DNA of 64,000 nucleotides from Megaustenia siamemsis (Eukaryota > Mollusca > Gastropoda > Stylommatophora > Ariophantidae), in assembly GCA_032433765.1 (NCBI GenBank), contig JAVIAB010000008.1, forward strand, positions 44,505,606 to 44,569,605, read 5' to 3'. The notes beneath the pieces were generated by a model, which saw only the letters and a program-made list of their open reading frames with translations, made no database searches and was not told the origin of the DNA. This document shows positions 10,742 to 26,164 of this stretch, in pieces; positions within the stretch are counted from its first letter, which is position 1; every line of letters starts with the position of its first letter. Both the position numbers and the translations under genes were made by a program.

Positions 10742-11780
10742 TATTTTTGGTCTCCTAGTTCTCAATCCACCAATTTAAATTAAAGAATATGCCATAACGT
10801 TAAATTTTTTATGAAAATATTAATATAATCTTGAGCAAATTTTAGTTATCCGCTTTTTTGTACAGGGGAAGCAACTTTTGACTATTTAACAACTAGCGAT
10901 CGGGAGTATGTGACGAAGTAATTTCTTTCAACCGTCTTCATTTTGCATATTGCTTTGTAAATATAAAATTTCATAATATCCTTGCATTTCTTTAAAAGTT
11001 TCACATATAGAACAATTACATACAAAATAATCACGTAAAAGAAATGTATTTTCCTTTAAGTTGTGGTAAAATATTAAATTATAAAAAATCTTTTTCAAGC
11101 ACTTACAGTTATTTTCCTTTACGATGGTATACGGTTTTCTGCCATGTAGTTTTACGTACTCACTTTGAGTGCGATGGAAATGTGTGCCATTGAGTTTTAA
11201 TGATAGGAGACCACGCAACCGTGTTCTTACATAGAACAAATGATGAAGATTAATATCATATTTCTTATAGGTGACCACACAACCATGACATTCCATAGAA
11301 CATTTGATGGAGATTAATATAATATTTCTTACAGACGACCACAAAACCATGCCCTTCCACAGAACAAATGAAGGAGATTAATATCATATTTCTTACTGGT
11401 GACCAAAACAACCGTGTCCTTCCATAGAAAAAATGATGGAGATTAATATCATATTTCTTTTAAGTGAGCACACAACCATGCCCTTCTGTAGAACAAATGA
11501 AGGAGATTAATATCATATTTCGTATAGTTGGCCACACAACCATGACCTTCCATAGAACAAATGTTGGAGATTAATATCATATTTCTCACTGACCACCACA
11601 ACAACCGTGTTCTTACATGGAACAGATGATGAAAATTAATATCATATTACATATAGGCGAAAACACAACCAATCCCTTCCATAGAACACATCATGGAGGC
11701 TAATATCATATTTCTTATCTGTGAGCACACACGAAAAACGATTTCTCCTTTTATTTATTTGAATTTTCTTTTCAGCTATA

Positions 11781-12105
11781 ATGTTGAGAATGTTAATATC
11801 TTATGCAGACTTCGTTTATGAATGGAACCAGACCTTGAACTAAAGTACAGCTAATGTGATCAGCGAGCTTCTGAGCAACATCAAAATATGGACACATGTC
11901 GGTCTCTCACAAAGTATCATGAAGACAATATACAGATAATATTATGGATCCACTTCTACTGAATACGATGATGACGATGTCACTAGAAAGGACACACACA
12001 CTGCGGCAACTATTTGGAGATATTACTCGACATGCATTTTTTGGAATCTCCCAAGAAAGTAGACAAATTATAATCATTGAAGAAATATGTACAAATGTTG
12101 CATAA
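11781..12105 (+). pseudogene. Exon-like segment, copy 2
   Basis: Acceptor tttcttttcag present. In-frame TAA at codons 21 and 53, and the 3-bp-longer attataatcattgaag form shared by internal copies 2-14. Confidence 0.65.
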
Positions 12106-13014
12106 TATTTTTGGTCTTCTAGTTCTAAAGCAACCAATTTAAATAAAATAACATGCTCTACCGTTGAATTGTTAATGAAAATATAAATATAATCTTGAGC
12201 AAATTCAAGTTATCCGCTTTTTTGTACAGGGGAAGTAACTTTTGACTAATTAACAACTAACAATCCGGAGTATTTGACAAAGTAATTTAGTTCAACAGTC
12301 TTCATTTTGCATATTGCTTAGTAAATATAACATTTCATAATAACCATGCATTTCTTTAAAAGTTTCACATATAAAACAATTATTTAAAAGAGAATCAAGT
12401 AAAACACATGTATTTTTCTTTAAGTTGTGGTAAAATATTAAATTATAAAAAATCTTTTTGAAGCACTTACTGTTATCTTCCTTTACGATGGGATACGGAG
12501 TTCTTCCATTTAGTTTTATGTACTCTCTTTGAGTGCGATGGAAATGTGAGCCATTGAGTTTGAGTGTTAGGTACCACACAACCGTATTCTTACATAGAAC
12601 AAATGATGAACATTAATATCATATTTCTTATAGGTGACCACACAACCATGACATTCCATAGAACAAATGATGGAGATTAATATCATATTTCTTACAGACG
12701 ACCAACAACCATACCCTTCCATAGAAAAAATCAAGGAGATTAATATAATATTTCTCATAGGTGACCACAACAACCGTGTCCTTCCATAGAACAAATGATG
12801 GAGATTAATATCATATTTCTTATAGGTGACCAAAACAACCGTGCCCTTCCATAGAACAAATGATGGAGATTAATATCATATTTCTTATAGGCGAAAACAC
12901 AACCAATCCCTTCCATAGAACACATCATGGAGACTAATATCATATTTCTTATCTGTGAGCACGCACGCAAGACGATTTCTCCTTTTATTTATTTGAATTT
13001 TCTTTTCAGCTCTA

Positions 13015-13339
13015 ATGTTGAGAATGTTAATATCTTATGCAGACTTCGTTTATGAATGGAACCAGACCTTGAACTAAAGTACAGCTAATGTGACCAACGA
13101 GCTTCTGAGCAACATCAAAATACGGACAGATGTCGGTCTCTCACAAAGTATCATGAAGACAACATAAAGATAATATTATGGATCCACTTCTACTGAATAC
13201 GATGATGAAGATTTCACTAGAAAGGACACACACACTGCGGCAGCTGTTTGGGGATATTACTCGACATCCATTTTTTAGAATCTCCCAAGAAAGAAGACAA
13301 ATTATAATCATTGAAGAAATATGTACAAATGTTGCATAA
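13015..13339 (+). pseudogene. Exon-like segment, copy 3
   Basis: Acceptor CAG present. Same two stops as copy 2. Carries gatgaagatttcacta in place of gatgacgatgtcacta, a variant shared with most later copies. Confidence 0.65.
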
Positions 13340-14316
13340 TATTTTTGGTCTTCTAGTTCTAAAGCAACCCATTTAAATAAAATAACATGCTCTACCGTTG
13401 AATTGTTGATGAAAATATTAATATAATCTTGAGCAAATTCAAGTTATCCGCTTTTTTGTACAGGGGAAGTAACTTTTGACTAATTAACAACTAACAATCC
13501 GGAGTATTTGACAAAGTAATTTCTTTCAACCGTCTTCATTTTGCATATTGCCTAGTAAATATAACATTTCATATTATCTGTGCATTTCTTTAAAAGTTTC
13601 TCATATAAAACAATTATTTAAAAGAGAATAAAGTAAAAGAAATGTATTTTCCTTTAAGTTGTGGTAAAATATTAAATTATAAAAAATCTTATTCAAGCAC
13701 TTACTTTTATCTTCCTTTACGATGGGATATATGGTTCATCCATTTAGTTTTATGTACTCTCTTTGAGTGCGATGGAAATGTGTGCCATTGAGTTTGATGT
13801 TAGGCGACCACACAACCGTGTTCTTACATAGAACAAATGATGGAGATTAATATCATATATTTTTTATAGGTGACCACAACAACCGTGTCCTTCCATAGAA
13901 CAAATGATGGAGATAAATATCATATTTCTTATAGGTGACCACACAACCTTGCCATTCCCTAGAACAAATGAAGGAGATTAATATAATATTTCTTATAGGT
14001 GACCACACCAAACGTGTCATTCCATAGAACAAATGATGGAGATTAATATTATATTTCTTATAGGTGACCACACAACCATGACCTTCCATAGAACAAATGT
14101 TGGAGATTAATATCTTATTTCTCACTGAATACCACAACAGCTGTGTTCTTACATAGAACAGATGATGAAAATTAATATCATATTTCTTTTAGTCGAAAAC
14201 ACAACCAATCCCTTCCATAGAACACATCATGGAGGCTAATATCATATTTCTTATAGGTGAGCACACACGCAAGATGATTTCTCCTTTTATTTATTTGAAT
14301 TTTCTTTTCAGCTATA

Positions 14317-14641
14317 ATGTTGAGAAAGTTAATATCTTATGCAGACTTCCTTTATGAATGGAACCAGACCTTGAACTAAAGTACAGCTAATGTGACCAAC
14401 GAGCTTCTGAGCAACATCAAAATACGGACACATGTCGGTCTCTCACAAAGTATCATGAAGACAATATACAGATAATATTATGGATCCACTTCTACTGAAT
14501 ACGATGATGAAGATTTCACTAGAAAGGACACACACACTGCGGCAGCTGTTTGGGGATATTACTCGACATGCATTTTTTGGAATCTCCCAAGAAAGTAGAC
14601 AAATTATAATCATTGAAGAAATATGTACAAATGTTGCATAA
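14317..14641 (+). pseudogene. Exon-like segment, copy 4
   Basis: Acceptor CAG, ATG kept, stops at codons 21 and 53. The post-stop sequence reads atattgttgg instead of atatttttgg, a marker it shares with copies 9, 11 and 13. Confidence 0.65.
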
Positions 14642-16002
14642 TATTGTTGGTCTTCTAGTTCTAAAGCAACCAATTTAAATAAAATAACATGCTCTACCGT
14701 TGAATTGTTGATGAAAATATTAATATAATCTAAAGCAAATTCAAGTTAACCGCTTTTTTGTATAGGGGAAGTAACTTTTGACTAATTAACAACTAACGAT
14801 CCGGAGTATTTCACAAAGTAATTTCTTTCAACTGTCTTCTTTTTGCAAATTGCTTAGTAAATATAACATTTCATAATATCTGTGCATTTCTTTAAAAGTT
14901 TCACATATAAAACAATTATTTAAAAGAGAATAAAGTAAAAGAAATGTATTTTCCTTTAAGTTGTGGTAAAAAATTAAATTATAAAAAATCTTTTTCAAGC
15001 ACTTACTGTTATCTTCCTTTACGATGGGATATATGGTTCATCCATTTAGTTTTATGTACTCTCTTTGAGTGCGATGGAAATGTGTGCCATTGAGTTTGAT
15101 GTTAGGCGACCACACAACCGTGTTCTTACATAGAACAAATGATGGAGATTAATATCATATATTTTTTATAGGTGACCACAACAACCGTGTCCTTCCATAG
15201 AACAAATGATGGAGATAAATATCATATTTCTTATAGGTGACCACACAACCTTGCCATTCCCTAGAACAAATGAAGGAGATTAATATAATATTTCTTATAG
15301 GTGACCACAACAACCGTGTCCTTCCATAGAATAAAAGATGGAGATTAATATCATATTTATTATAGGTGACCACACAACCTTGCCATTCCCTAGAACAAAT
15401 GAAGGAGATTAATATAATATTTCTTATAGGTGACCACAACAAACGTGTCATTCCATAGAACAAATGATGGAGATTAATATATTTCTTATAGGTGACCACA
15501 CAACCTTGCCATTCCCTAGAACAAATGAAGGAGATTAATATAATATTTCTTATAGGTGACCACACCAAACGTGTCATTCCATAGAACAAATGATGGAGAT
15601 TAATATCATATTTCTTATAGGTGACCACACAACCTTGCCATTCCCTAGAACAAATGAAGGAGATTAATATAATATTTCTTATAGGTGACCACACCAAACG
15701 TGTCATTCCATAGAACAAATGATGGAGATTAATATTATATTTCTTATAGGTGACCACACAACCATGCCCTTCCATAGAACAAATGAAGGAGATTAATATC
15801 ATATTTCTCACTGACGACCACAACAACCGTGTTCTTACATGGAACAGATGATGAAAATTAATATCATATTTCTTATAGGCGAAAACACAACCAATCCCTT
15901 CCAAAGAACACATCATGGAGACTAATATCATATTTCTTATCTGTGAGCAAACACGCAAGACGATTTCTCCTTTTATTTATTTGAATTTTCTTTTTAGCTC
16001 TA

Positions 16003-16327
16003 ATGTTGAGAATGTTAATATCTTATGCAGACTTCGTTTATGAATGGAACCAGACCTTGAACTAAAGTACAGCTAATGTGACCAACGAGCTTCTGAGCAA
16101 CATCAAAATACGGACACATGTAGGTCTCTCACAAAGTATCATGAAGACAATATACAGATAATATTATGGATCCACTTCTACTGAATACGATGATGAAGAT
16201 TTCACTAGAAAGGACACACACACTGCGGCAGCTGTTTGGGGATATTACTCGACATCCATTTTTTAGAATCTCCCAAGAAAGAAGACAAATTATAATCATT
16301 GAAGAAATATGTACAAATGTTGCATAA
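16003..16327 (+). pseudogene. Exon-like segment, copy 5
   Basis: The acceptor is TAG (tttctttttag) rather than CAG. Stops at codons 21 and 53. It carries catccattttttagaat, the variant shared with copies 3, 6-like, 7 and 14. Confidence 0.65.
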
Positions 16328-17350
16328 TATTTTTGGTCTTCTAGTTCTAAAGCAACCAATTTAAATAAAATAACATGCTCTACCGTTGAATTGTTGATGA
16401 AAATATTAATATAATCTTGAGCAAATTCAAGTTATCCGCTTTCATGTATAGGGGAAGTAACTTTTGACTAATTAACAACTAACGATCCGGAGTATTTGAC
16501 AAAGTAATTTCTTTCAACTGTCTTCATTTTGCATATTGCTTAGTAAATATAACATTTCATATTATCTGTGCATTTCTTTAAAAGTTTCACATATAAAACA
16601 ATTATTTAAAAGAGAATAAAGTAAAAGAAATGTATTTTCCTTTAAGTTGTGGTAAAAAATTAAATTATAAAAAATCTTTTTCAAGCACTTACTGTTATCT
16701 TCCTTTACGATGGGATATATGGTTCATCCATTTAGTTTTATGTACTCTCTTTGAGTGCGATGGAAATGTGTGCCATTGAGTTTGATGTTAGGCGACCACA
16801 CAACCGTGTTCTTACATAGAACAAATGATGGAGATTAATATAATATTTTTTATAGGTGACCACAACAAACGTGTCCTTCCATAGAACAAATGATGGAGAT
16901 AAATATATTTCTTATAGGTGACCACACAACCTTGCCATTCCCTAGAACAAATGAAGGAGATTAATATAATATTTCTTATAGGTGACCACAACAACCGTGT
17001 CCTTCCATAGAACAAAAGATGGAGATTAATATCATATTTCTTATAGGTGACCACACAACCTTGCCATTCCCTAGAACAAATGAAGGAGATTAATATAATA
17101 TTTCTTATAGGTGACCACAACAAACGTGTCATTCCATAGAACAAATGATGGAGATTAATATTATATTTCTTATAGGTGACCACACAACCATGCCCTTCCA
17201 TAGAACCATATCTCACTACGACCACAACATGACATGGAGATGATGAAAATTAATATCATATTTCTTATAGGCGACACAACCAATCCCTTCCAAAGAACAC
17301 ATCACTAATATCATAATCTGTGAGCACACACGCAAGACGATTTCATTCCA

Positions 17351-17605
17351 ATGTTGAGAATGTTAATATCTTATGCAGACTTCGTTTATGGGAACCAGAC
17401 CTTGAACTATACAGCTAATGTTTCTGAGCAACATCATAGGTGAACAAAGTATCATGAAGACCAGATAATATTATGGATCCACTTCTACTGAATACGATGA
17501 TGAACACTAGAAAGGACACACACACTGAGCTGTATATTACTCGGAATCTCCCAAGAAAGAAGACAAATTATAATCATTGAAGAAATATGTACAAATGTTG
17601 CATAA
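17351..17605 (+). pseudogene. Exon-like segment, copy 6, riddled with small deletions
   Basis: About 70 bases shorter than its neighbours through many separate short deletions rather than one event. The whole T-rich acceptor tract before the ATG is gone. The deletion pattern continues through its spacer to about 17,860. Confidence 0.6.
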
Positions 17606-18099
17606 TATAGTTCTAAAGCAACCATGCTCTACCGTTGACTTGAGCAAATTCAAGTTATCCGGTACATAACTTTTGACCAACTAGATCCGGAGTATTTGAC
17701 AAAGTGTCTTCATTATATTGCTTAGTAAATATAACACATATTATCTGTGCATTTCAAAAGTTTCACATGAGAATCCCTTCAAGCACTTACACCTTTACGA
17801 TGCTATACGGTGAGTAGTTTTATGTACAATGGAAATGTGTGCAATTGAGTTTCCATCACACAACCATGAACTTCCATAGAACATGAAGGAGATTAATATC
17901 TTATTTCTCACAGACCACAACAGCTGTGTTCTTACATAGAACAGATGATGAAAATTAATATCATATTTCTTATAGGCGAAAACACAACCAATCCCTTCCA
18001 AAGAACACATCATGGAGACTAATATCATATTTCTTATCTGTGAGCACACACGCAAGACGATTTCTCCTTTTATTTATTTGAATTTTCTTTTTAGCTCTA

Positions 18100-18423
18100 A
18101 TGTTGAGAATGTTAATATCTTATGCAGACTTCTTTATGAATGGAACCAGACCTTGAACTAAAGTACAGCTAATGTGACCAACGAGCTTCTGAGCAACATC
18201 AAAATACGGACACATGTAGGTCTCTCACAAAGTATCATGAAGACAATATACAGATAATATTATGGATCCACTTCTACTGAATACGATGATGAAGATTTCA
18301 CTAGAAAGGACACACACACTGCGGCAGCTGTTTGGGGATATTACTCGACATCCATTTTTTAGAATCTCCCAAGAAAGAAGACAAATTATAATCATTGAAG
18401 AAATATGTACAAATGTTGCATAA
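18100..18423 (+). pseudogene. Exon-like segment, copy 7
   Basis: TAG acceptor. One base missing at gacttctttatg (others gacttcgtttatg) shifts the frame at about codon 11, in addition to the two shared stops. Confidence 0.65.
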
Positions 18424-19785
18424 TATTTTTGGTCTTCTAGTTCTAAAGCAACCAATTTAAATAAAATAACATGCTCTACCGTTGAATTGTTGATGAAAAT
18501 ATTAATATAATCTTGAGCAAATTCAAGTTATCCGCTTTTTTGTACAGGGGAAGTAACTTTTGACTAATTAACAACTAACGATCCGGAGTATTTGACAAAG
18601 TAATTTCTTTCAACCGTCTTCATTTTGCATATTGCTTAGTAAATATAACATTTCATATTATCTGTGCATTTCTTTAAAAGTTTCACATATAAAACAATTA
18701 TTTAAAAGAGAATAAAGTAAAAGAAATGTATTTTCCTTTAAGTTATGGTAAAAAATTAAATTATAAAAAATCTTTTTCAAGCACTTACTGTTATCTTCCT
18801 TTACGATGGGATATATGGTTCATCCATTTAGTTTTATGTACTCTCTTTGAGTGCGATGGAAATGTGTGCCATTGAGTTTGATGTTAGGCGACCACACAAC
18901 CGTGTTCTTACATAGAACAAATGATGGAGATTAATATCATATATTTTTTATAGGTGACCACAACAACCGTGTCCTTCCATAGAACAAATGATGGAGATAA
19001 ATATCATATTTCTTATAGGTGACCACACAACCTTGCCATTCCCTAGAACAAATGAAGGAGATTAATATAATATTTCTTATAGGTGACCACAACAACCGTG
19101 TCCTTCCATAGAATAAAAGATGGAGATTAATATCATATTTATTATAGGTGACCACACAACCTTGCCATTACCTAGAACAAATGAAGGAGATTAATATAAT
19201 ATTTCTTATAGGTGACCACAACAAACGTGTCATTCCATAGAACAAATGATGGAGATTAATATATTTTCTTATAGGTGACCACACAACCTTGCCATTCCCT
19301 AGAACAAATGAAGGAGATTAATATAATATTTCTTATAGGTGACCACACCAAACGTGTCATTCCATAGAACAAATGATGGAGATTAATATCATATTTCTTA
19401 TAGGTGACCACACAACCTTGCCATTCCCTAGAACAAATGAAGGAGATTAATATAATATTTCTTATAGGTGACCACACCAAACGTGTCATTCCATAGAACA
19501 AATGATGGAGATTAATATTATATTTCTTATAGGTGACCACACAACCATGCCCTTCCATAGAACAAATGAAGGAGATTAATATCATATTTCTCACTGACGA
19601 CCACAACAACCGTGTTCTTACATGGAACAGATGATGAAAATTAATATCATATTTCTTATAGTCGAAAACACAACCAATCCCTTCCAAAGAACACATCATG
19701 GAGACTAATATCATATTTCTTATCTGTGAGCACACACGCAAGACGATTTCTCCTTTTATTTATTTGAATTTTCTTTTTAGCTCTA

Positions 19786-20110
19786 ATGTTGAGAATGTTA
19801 ATATCTTATGCAGACTTCGTTTATGAATGGAACCAGACCTTGAACTAAAGTACAGCTAATGTGACCAACGAGCTTCTGAGCAACATCAAAATACGGACAC
19901 ATGTAGGTCTCTCACAAAGTATCATGAAGACAATATACAGATAATATTATGGATCCACTTCTACTGAATACGATGATGAAGATTTCACTAGAAAGGACAC
20001 ACACACTGCGGCAGCTGTTTGGGGATATTACTCGACATCCATTTTTTGGAATCTCCCAAGAAAGAAGACAAACTATAATCATTGAAGAAATATGTACAAA
20101 TGTTGCATAA
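19786..20110 (+). pseudogene. Exon-like segment, copy 8
   Basis: TAG acceptor, ATG kept, stops at codons 21 and 53. Nearly identical to copy 5, including the long flanking block of monomers. Confidence 0.65.
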
Positions 20111-20825
20111 TATTTTTGGTCTTCTAGTTCTAAAGCAACCAATTTAAATAAAATAACATGCTCTACCGTTGAATTGTTGATGAAAATATTAATATAATCT
20201 TGAGCAAATTCAAGTTATCCGCTTTTTTTGTACAGGGGAAGTAACTTTTGACTAATTAACAACTAACATCCGGAGTATTTGACAAAGTAATTTCTTTCAA
20301 CCGTCTTCATTTTGCATATTGCTTAGTAAATATAACATTTCATATTATCTGTGCATTTCTTTAAAAGTTTCACATATAAAACAATTATTTAAAAGAGAAT
20401 CAAGTAAAAGAAATGTATTTTTTTTAAGTTGTGGTAAAATATTAAATTATAAAAAATCTTTTTCAAGCACTTAGTTATTTTCCTTTACGATGCTATACGG
20501 TGTTCTGCTTAGTAGTTTTATGTACTCTCTTTGAGTGCGATGGAAATGTGTGCAATTGAGTTTGATGTTAGGCCATCACACAACCATGACCTTCCATAGA
20601 ACAAGTGAAGGAGATTAATATCTTATTTCTCACAGAATACCACAACAGCTGTGTTCTTACATAGAACAGATGATGAAAATTAATATCATATTTCTTTTAG
20701 TCGAAAACACAACCAATCCCTTCCATAGAACACATCATGGAGACTAATATCATATAACTTATAGGAGAGCACACACGCAAGACGATTTCTCCTTATATTT
20801 ATTTGAATTTTACTTTTCAGCTATA

Positions 20826-21152
20826 ATATTGAGAAAGTTAATATCTTATGCAGACTTCTTGTATGAATGGAACCAGACCTTGAACTAAAGTACAGCTAAT
20901 GTGACCAACGAGCTTCTGAGCAACATCAAAATACGGACACATGTCGGTCTTTCACAAAGTATCATGAAGACAATATATAGATAATATTATGGATCTACTT
21001 CTACTGAATACGATGATGACGATGTCACTAGAAATGACACACACACACTGCGGCAACCATTTGGGGATATTACTCGACATGCATTTTTTGGAATCTCCCA
21101 AGAAAGTAGACAAATTATAATCATTGAAGAAATATGTACAAATGTTGCATAA
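20826..21152 (+). pseudogene. Exon-like segment, copy 9, start codon lost
   Basis: The start is ATA instead of ATG. The acceptor tract carries ttttacttttcag, shared with copies 11 and 13. It has gacttcttgtatg and the two common stops, and belongs to the short-interval subtype of the higher-order unit. Confidence 0.65.
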
Positions 21153-22516
21153 TATTGTTGGTCTTCTAGTTCTAAAGCAACCAATTTAAATAAAATAACA
21201 TGCTCTACCGTTGAATTGTTGATGAAAATATTAATATAATCTAAAGCAAATTCAAGTTAACCGCTTTTTTGTACAGGGGAAGTAACTTTTGACTAATTAA
21301 CAACTAACGATCCGGAGTATTTCACAAAGTAATTTCTTTCAACTGTCTTCTTTTTGCATATTGCTTAGTAAATATAACATTTCATAATATCTGTGCATTT
21401 CTTTAAAAGTTTCACATATAAAACAATTATTTAAAAGAGAATAAAGTAAAAGAAATGTATTTTCCTTTAAGTTGTGGTAAAAAATTAAATTATAAAAAAT
21501 CTTTTTCAAGCACTTACTGTTATCTTCCTTTACGATGGGATATATGGTTCTTCCATTTAGTTTTATGTACTCTCTTTGAGTGCGATGGAAATGTGTGCCA
21601 TTGAGTTTGATGTTAGGCGACCACACAACCGTGTTCTTACATAGAACAAATGATGGAGATTAATATCATATATTTTTTATAGGTGACCACAACAACCGTG
21701 TCCTTCCATAGAACAAATGATGGAGATAAATATCATATTTCTTATAGGTGACCACACAACCTTGCCATTCCCTAGAACAAATGAAGGAGATTAATATAAT
21801 ATTTCTTATAGGTGACCACAACAACCGTGTCCTTCCATAGAATAAAAGATGGAGATTAATATCATATTTATTATAGGTGACCACACAACCTTGCCATTAC
21901 CTAGAAAAAATGAAGGAGATTAATATAATATTTCTTATAGGTGACCACAACAAACGTGTCATTCCATAGAACAAATGATGGAGATTAATATCATATTTCT
22001 TATAGGTGACCACACAACCTTGCCATTCCCTAGAACAAATGAAGGAGATTAATATAATATTTCTTATAGGTGACCACACCAAACGTGTCATTCCATAGAA
22101 CAAATGATGGAGATTAATATCATATTTCTTATAGGTGACCACACAACCTTGCCATTCCCTAGAACAAATGAAGGAGATTAATATAATATTTCTTATAGGT
22201 GACCACACCAAACGTGTCATTCCATAGAACAAATGATGGAGATTAATATTATATTTCTTATAGGTGACCACACAACCATGACCTTCCATAGAACAAATAT
22301 TGGAGATTAATATCTTATTTCTCACTGAATACCACAACAGCTGTGTTCTTACATAGAACAGATGATGAAAATTAATATCATATTTCTTTTAGTCGAAAAC
22401 ACAACCAATCCCTTCCATAGAACACATCATGGAGGCTAATATCATATTTCTTATAGGTGAGCACACACGCAAGATGATTTTTCCTTTTATTTATTTGAAT
22501 TTTCTTTTCAGCTATA

Positions 22517-22841
22517 ATGTTGAGAAAGTTAATATCTTATGCAGACTTCGTTTATGAATGGAACCAGACCTTGAACTAAAGTACAGCTAATGTGACCAAC
22601 GAGCTTCTGAGCAACATCAAAATACGGACACATGTAGGTCTCTCACAAAGTATCATGAAGACAATATACAGATAATATTATGGATCCACTTCTACTGAAT
22701 ACGATGATGAAGATTTCACTAGAAAGGACACACACACTGCGGCAGCTGTTTGGGGATATTACTCGACATGAATTTTTTGGAATCTCCCAAGAAAGTAGAC
22801 AAATTATAATCATTGAAGAAATATGTACAAATGTTGCATAA
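22517..22841 (+). pseudogene. Exon-like segment, copy 10
   Basis: CAG acceptor, ATG, two common stops. Carries gacatgaattttttgg, which it shares with copy 12, placing both in the same subtype. Confidence 0.65.
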
Positions 22842-23559
22842 TATTTTTGGTCTTCTAGTTCTAAAGCAACCAATTTAAATAAAATAACATGCTCTACCGT
22901 TGAATTGTTGATGTAAATATTAATATAATCTTGAGCAAATTCAAGTTATTCGCTTTTTTTTATACAGGGGAAGTAACTTTTGACTAATTAACAACTAACA
23001 ATCCGGAGTATTTGACAAAGAAAATTCTTTCAACCGTCTTCATTTTGCATATTGCTTAGTAAATATAACATTTCATATTATCTGTGCATTTCTTTAAAAG
23101 TTTCTCATATAAAACAATTATTTAAAAGGGAATAAAGTAAAAGAAATGTATTTTCCTTTAAGTTGTGGTAAAATATTAAATTATAAAAAATCTATTTCAA
23201 GCACTTAGTTATTTTCCTTAACGATGGTATACGGTGTTCTGCCTAGTAGTTTTATGTACTCTCTTTGAGTGCGATGGAAATGTGTGCAATTGAGTTTGAT
23301 GTTAGGCCATCACACAACCATGACCTTCCATAGAACAAGTGAAGGAGATTAATATCTTATTTCTCACAGAATACCACAACAGCTGTGTTCTTACATAGAA
23401 CAGATGATGAAAATTAATATCATATTTCTTTTAGTCGAAAACACAACCAATCCCTTCCATAGAACACATCATGGAGACTAATATCATATAACTTATAGGA
23501 GAGCACACACGCAAGACGATTTCTCCTTATATTTATTTGAATTTTACTTTTCAGCTATA

Positions 23560-23886
23560 ATGTTGAGAAAGTTAATATCTTATGCAGACTTCTTGTATGA
23601 ATGGAACCAGACCTTGAACTAAAGTACAGCTAATGTGACCAACGAGCTTCTGAGCAACATCAAAATACGGACACATGTCGGTCTTTCACAAAGTATCATG
23701 AAGACAATATATAGATAATATTATGGATCTACTTCTACTGAATACGATGATGACGATGTCACTAGAAATGACACACACACACTGCGGCAACCATTTGGGG
23801 ATATTACTCGACATGCATTTTTTGGAATCTCCCACGAGAGTAGACAAATTATAATCATTGAAGAAATATGTACAAATGTTGCATAA
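23560..23886 (+). pseudogene. Exon-like segment, copy 11
   Basis: Same subtype as copies 9 and 13 (ttttacttttcag acceptor, gacttcttgtatg), with an extra ca in the acacacacac run shared by that subtype. A private change reads cccacgagag. Confidence 0.65.
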
Positions 23887-25121
23887 TATTGTTGGTCTTC
23901 TAGTTCTAAAGCAACCAATTTAAATAAAATAACATGCTCTACCGTTGAATTGTTGATGAAAATATTAATATAATCTAAAGCAAATTCAAGTTAACCGCTT
24001 TTTTGTACAGGGGAAGTAACTTTTGACTAATTAACAACTAACGATCCGGAGTATTTCACAAAGTAATTTCTTTCAACTGTCTTCTTTTTGCATATTGCTT
24101 AGTAAATAAAACATTTCATAATATCTGTGCATTTCTTTAAAAGTTTCACATATAAAACAATTATTTAAAAGAGAATAAAGTAAAAGAAATGTATTTTCCT
24201 TTAAGTTGTGGTATAAAATTAAATTATAAAAAATCATTTTCAAGCACTTACTGTTATCTTCCTTTACGATGGGATATATGGTTCTTCCATTTAGTTTTAT
24301 GTACTCTCTTTGAGTGCGATGGAAATGAGTGCCATTGAGTTTGATGTTAGGCGACCACACAACCGTGTTCTTACATAGAACAAACGATGGAGATTAATAT
24401 CATATATTTTTTATAGGTGACCACAACAACCGTGTCCTTCCATAGAACAAATGATGGAGATAAATATCATATTTCTTATAGGTGACCACACAACCTTGCC
24501 ATTCCCTAGAACAAATGAAGGAGATTAATATAATATTTCTTATAGGTGACCACAACAACCGTGTCCTTCCATAGAATAAAAGATGGAGATTAATATCATA
24601 TTTATTATAGGTGACCACACAACCTTGCCATTACCTAGAACAAATGAAGGAGATTAATATAATATTTCTTATAGGTGACCACAACAAACGTGTCATTCCA
24701 TAGAACAAATGATGGAGATTAATATCATATTTCTTATAGGTGACCACACAACCTTGCCATTTCCTAGAACAAATGAAGGAGATTAATATAATATTTCTTA
24801 TAGGTGACCACACCAAACGTGTCATTCCATAGAACAAATGATGGAGATTAATATTATATTTCTTATAGGTGACCACACAACCATGCCCTTCCATAGAACA
24901 AATGAAGGAGATTAATATCATATTTCTCACTGACGACCACAACAACCGTGTTCTTACATGGAACAGATGATGAAAATTAATATCATATTTCTTATAGGCG
25001 AAAACACAACCAATCCCTTCCAAAGAACACATCATGGAGGCTAATATCATATTTCTTATCTGTGAGCACACACGCAAGATGATTTCTCCTTTTATTTATT
25101 TGAATTTTCTTTTCAGCTATA

Positions 25122-25446
25122 ATGTTGAGAAAGTTAATATCTTATGCAGACTTCGTTTATGAATGGAACCAGACCTTGAACTAAAGTACAGCTAATGTGA
25201 CCAACGAGCTTCTGAGCAACATCAAAATACGGACACATGTCGGTCTCTCACAAAGTATCATGAAGACAATATACAGATAATATTATGGATCCACTTCTAC
25301 TGAATACGATGATGAAGATTTCACTAGAAAGGACACACACACTGCGGCAGCTGTTTGGGGATATTACTCGACATGAATTTTTTGGAATCTCCCAAGAAAG
25401 TAGACAAATTATAATCATTGAAGAAATATGTACAAATGTTGCATAA
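25122..25446 (+). pseudogene. Exon-like segment, copy 12
   Basis: CAG acceptor, two common stops. Near-identical to copy 10 over the exon-like part. Confidence 0.65.
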
Positions 25447-26164
25447 TATTTTTGGTCTTCTAGTTCTAAAGCAACCAATTTAAATAAAATAACATGCTCT
25501 ACCGTTGAATTGTTGATGTAAATATTAATATAATCTTGAGCAAATTCAAGTTATTCGCTTTTTTTTGTACAGGGGAAGTAACTTTTGACTAATTAACAAC
25601 TAACAATCCGGAGTATTTGACAAAGTAAATTCTTTCAACCGTCTTTATTTTGCATATTGCTTAGTAAATATAACATTTCATATTATCTGTGCATTTCTTT
25701 AAAAGTTTCTCATATAAAACAATTATTTAAAAGGGAATAAAGTAAAAGAAATGTATTTTCCTTTAAGTTGTGGTAAAATATTAAATTATAAAAAATCTAT
25801 TTCAAGCACTTAGTTATTTTCCTTAACGATGGTATACGGTGTTCTGCCTAGTAGTTTTATGTACTCTCTTTGAGTGCGATGGAAATGTGTGCAATTGAGT
25901 TTGATGTTAGGCCATCACACAACCATGACCTTCCATAGAACAAGTGAAGGAGATTAATATCTTATTTCTCACAGAATACCACAACAGCTGTGTTCTTACA
26001 TAGAACAGATGATGAAAATTAATATCATATTTCTTTTAGTCGAAAACACAACCAATCCCTTCCATAGAACACATCATGGAGACTAATATCATATAACTTA
26101 TAGGAGAGCACACACGCAAGACGATTTCTCCTTATATTTATTTGAATTTTACTTTTCAGCTATA

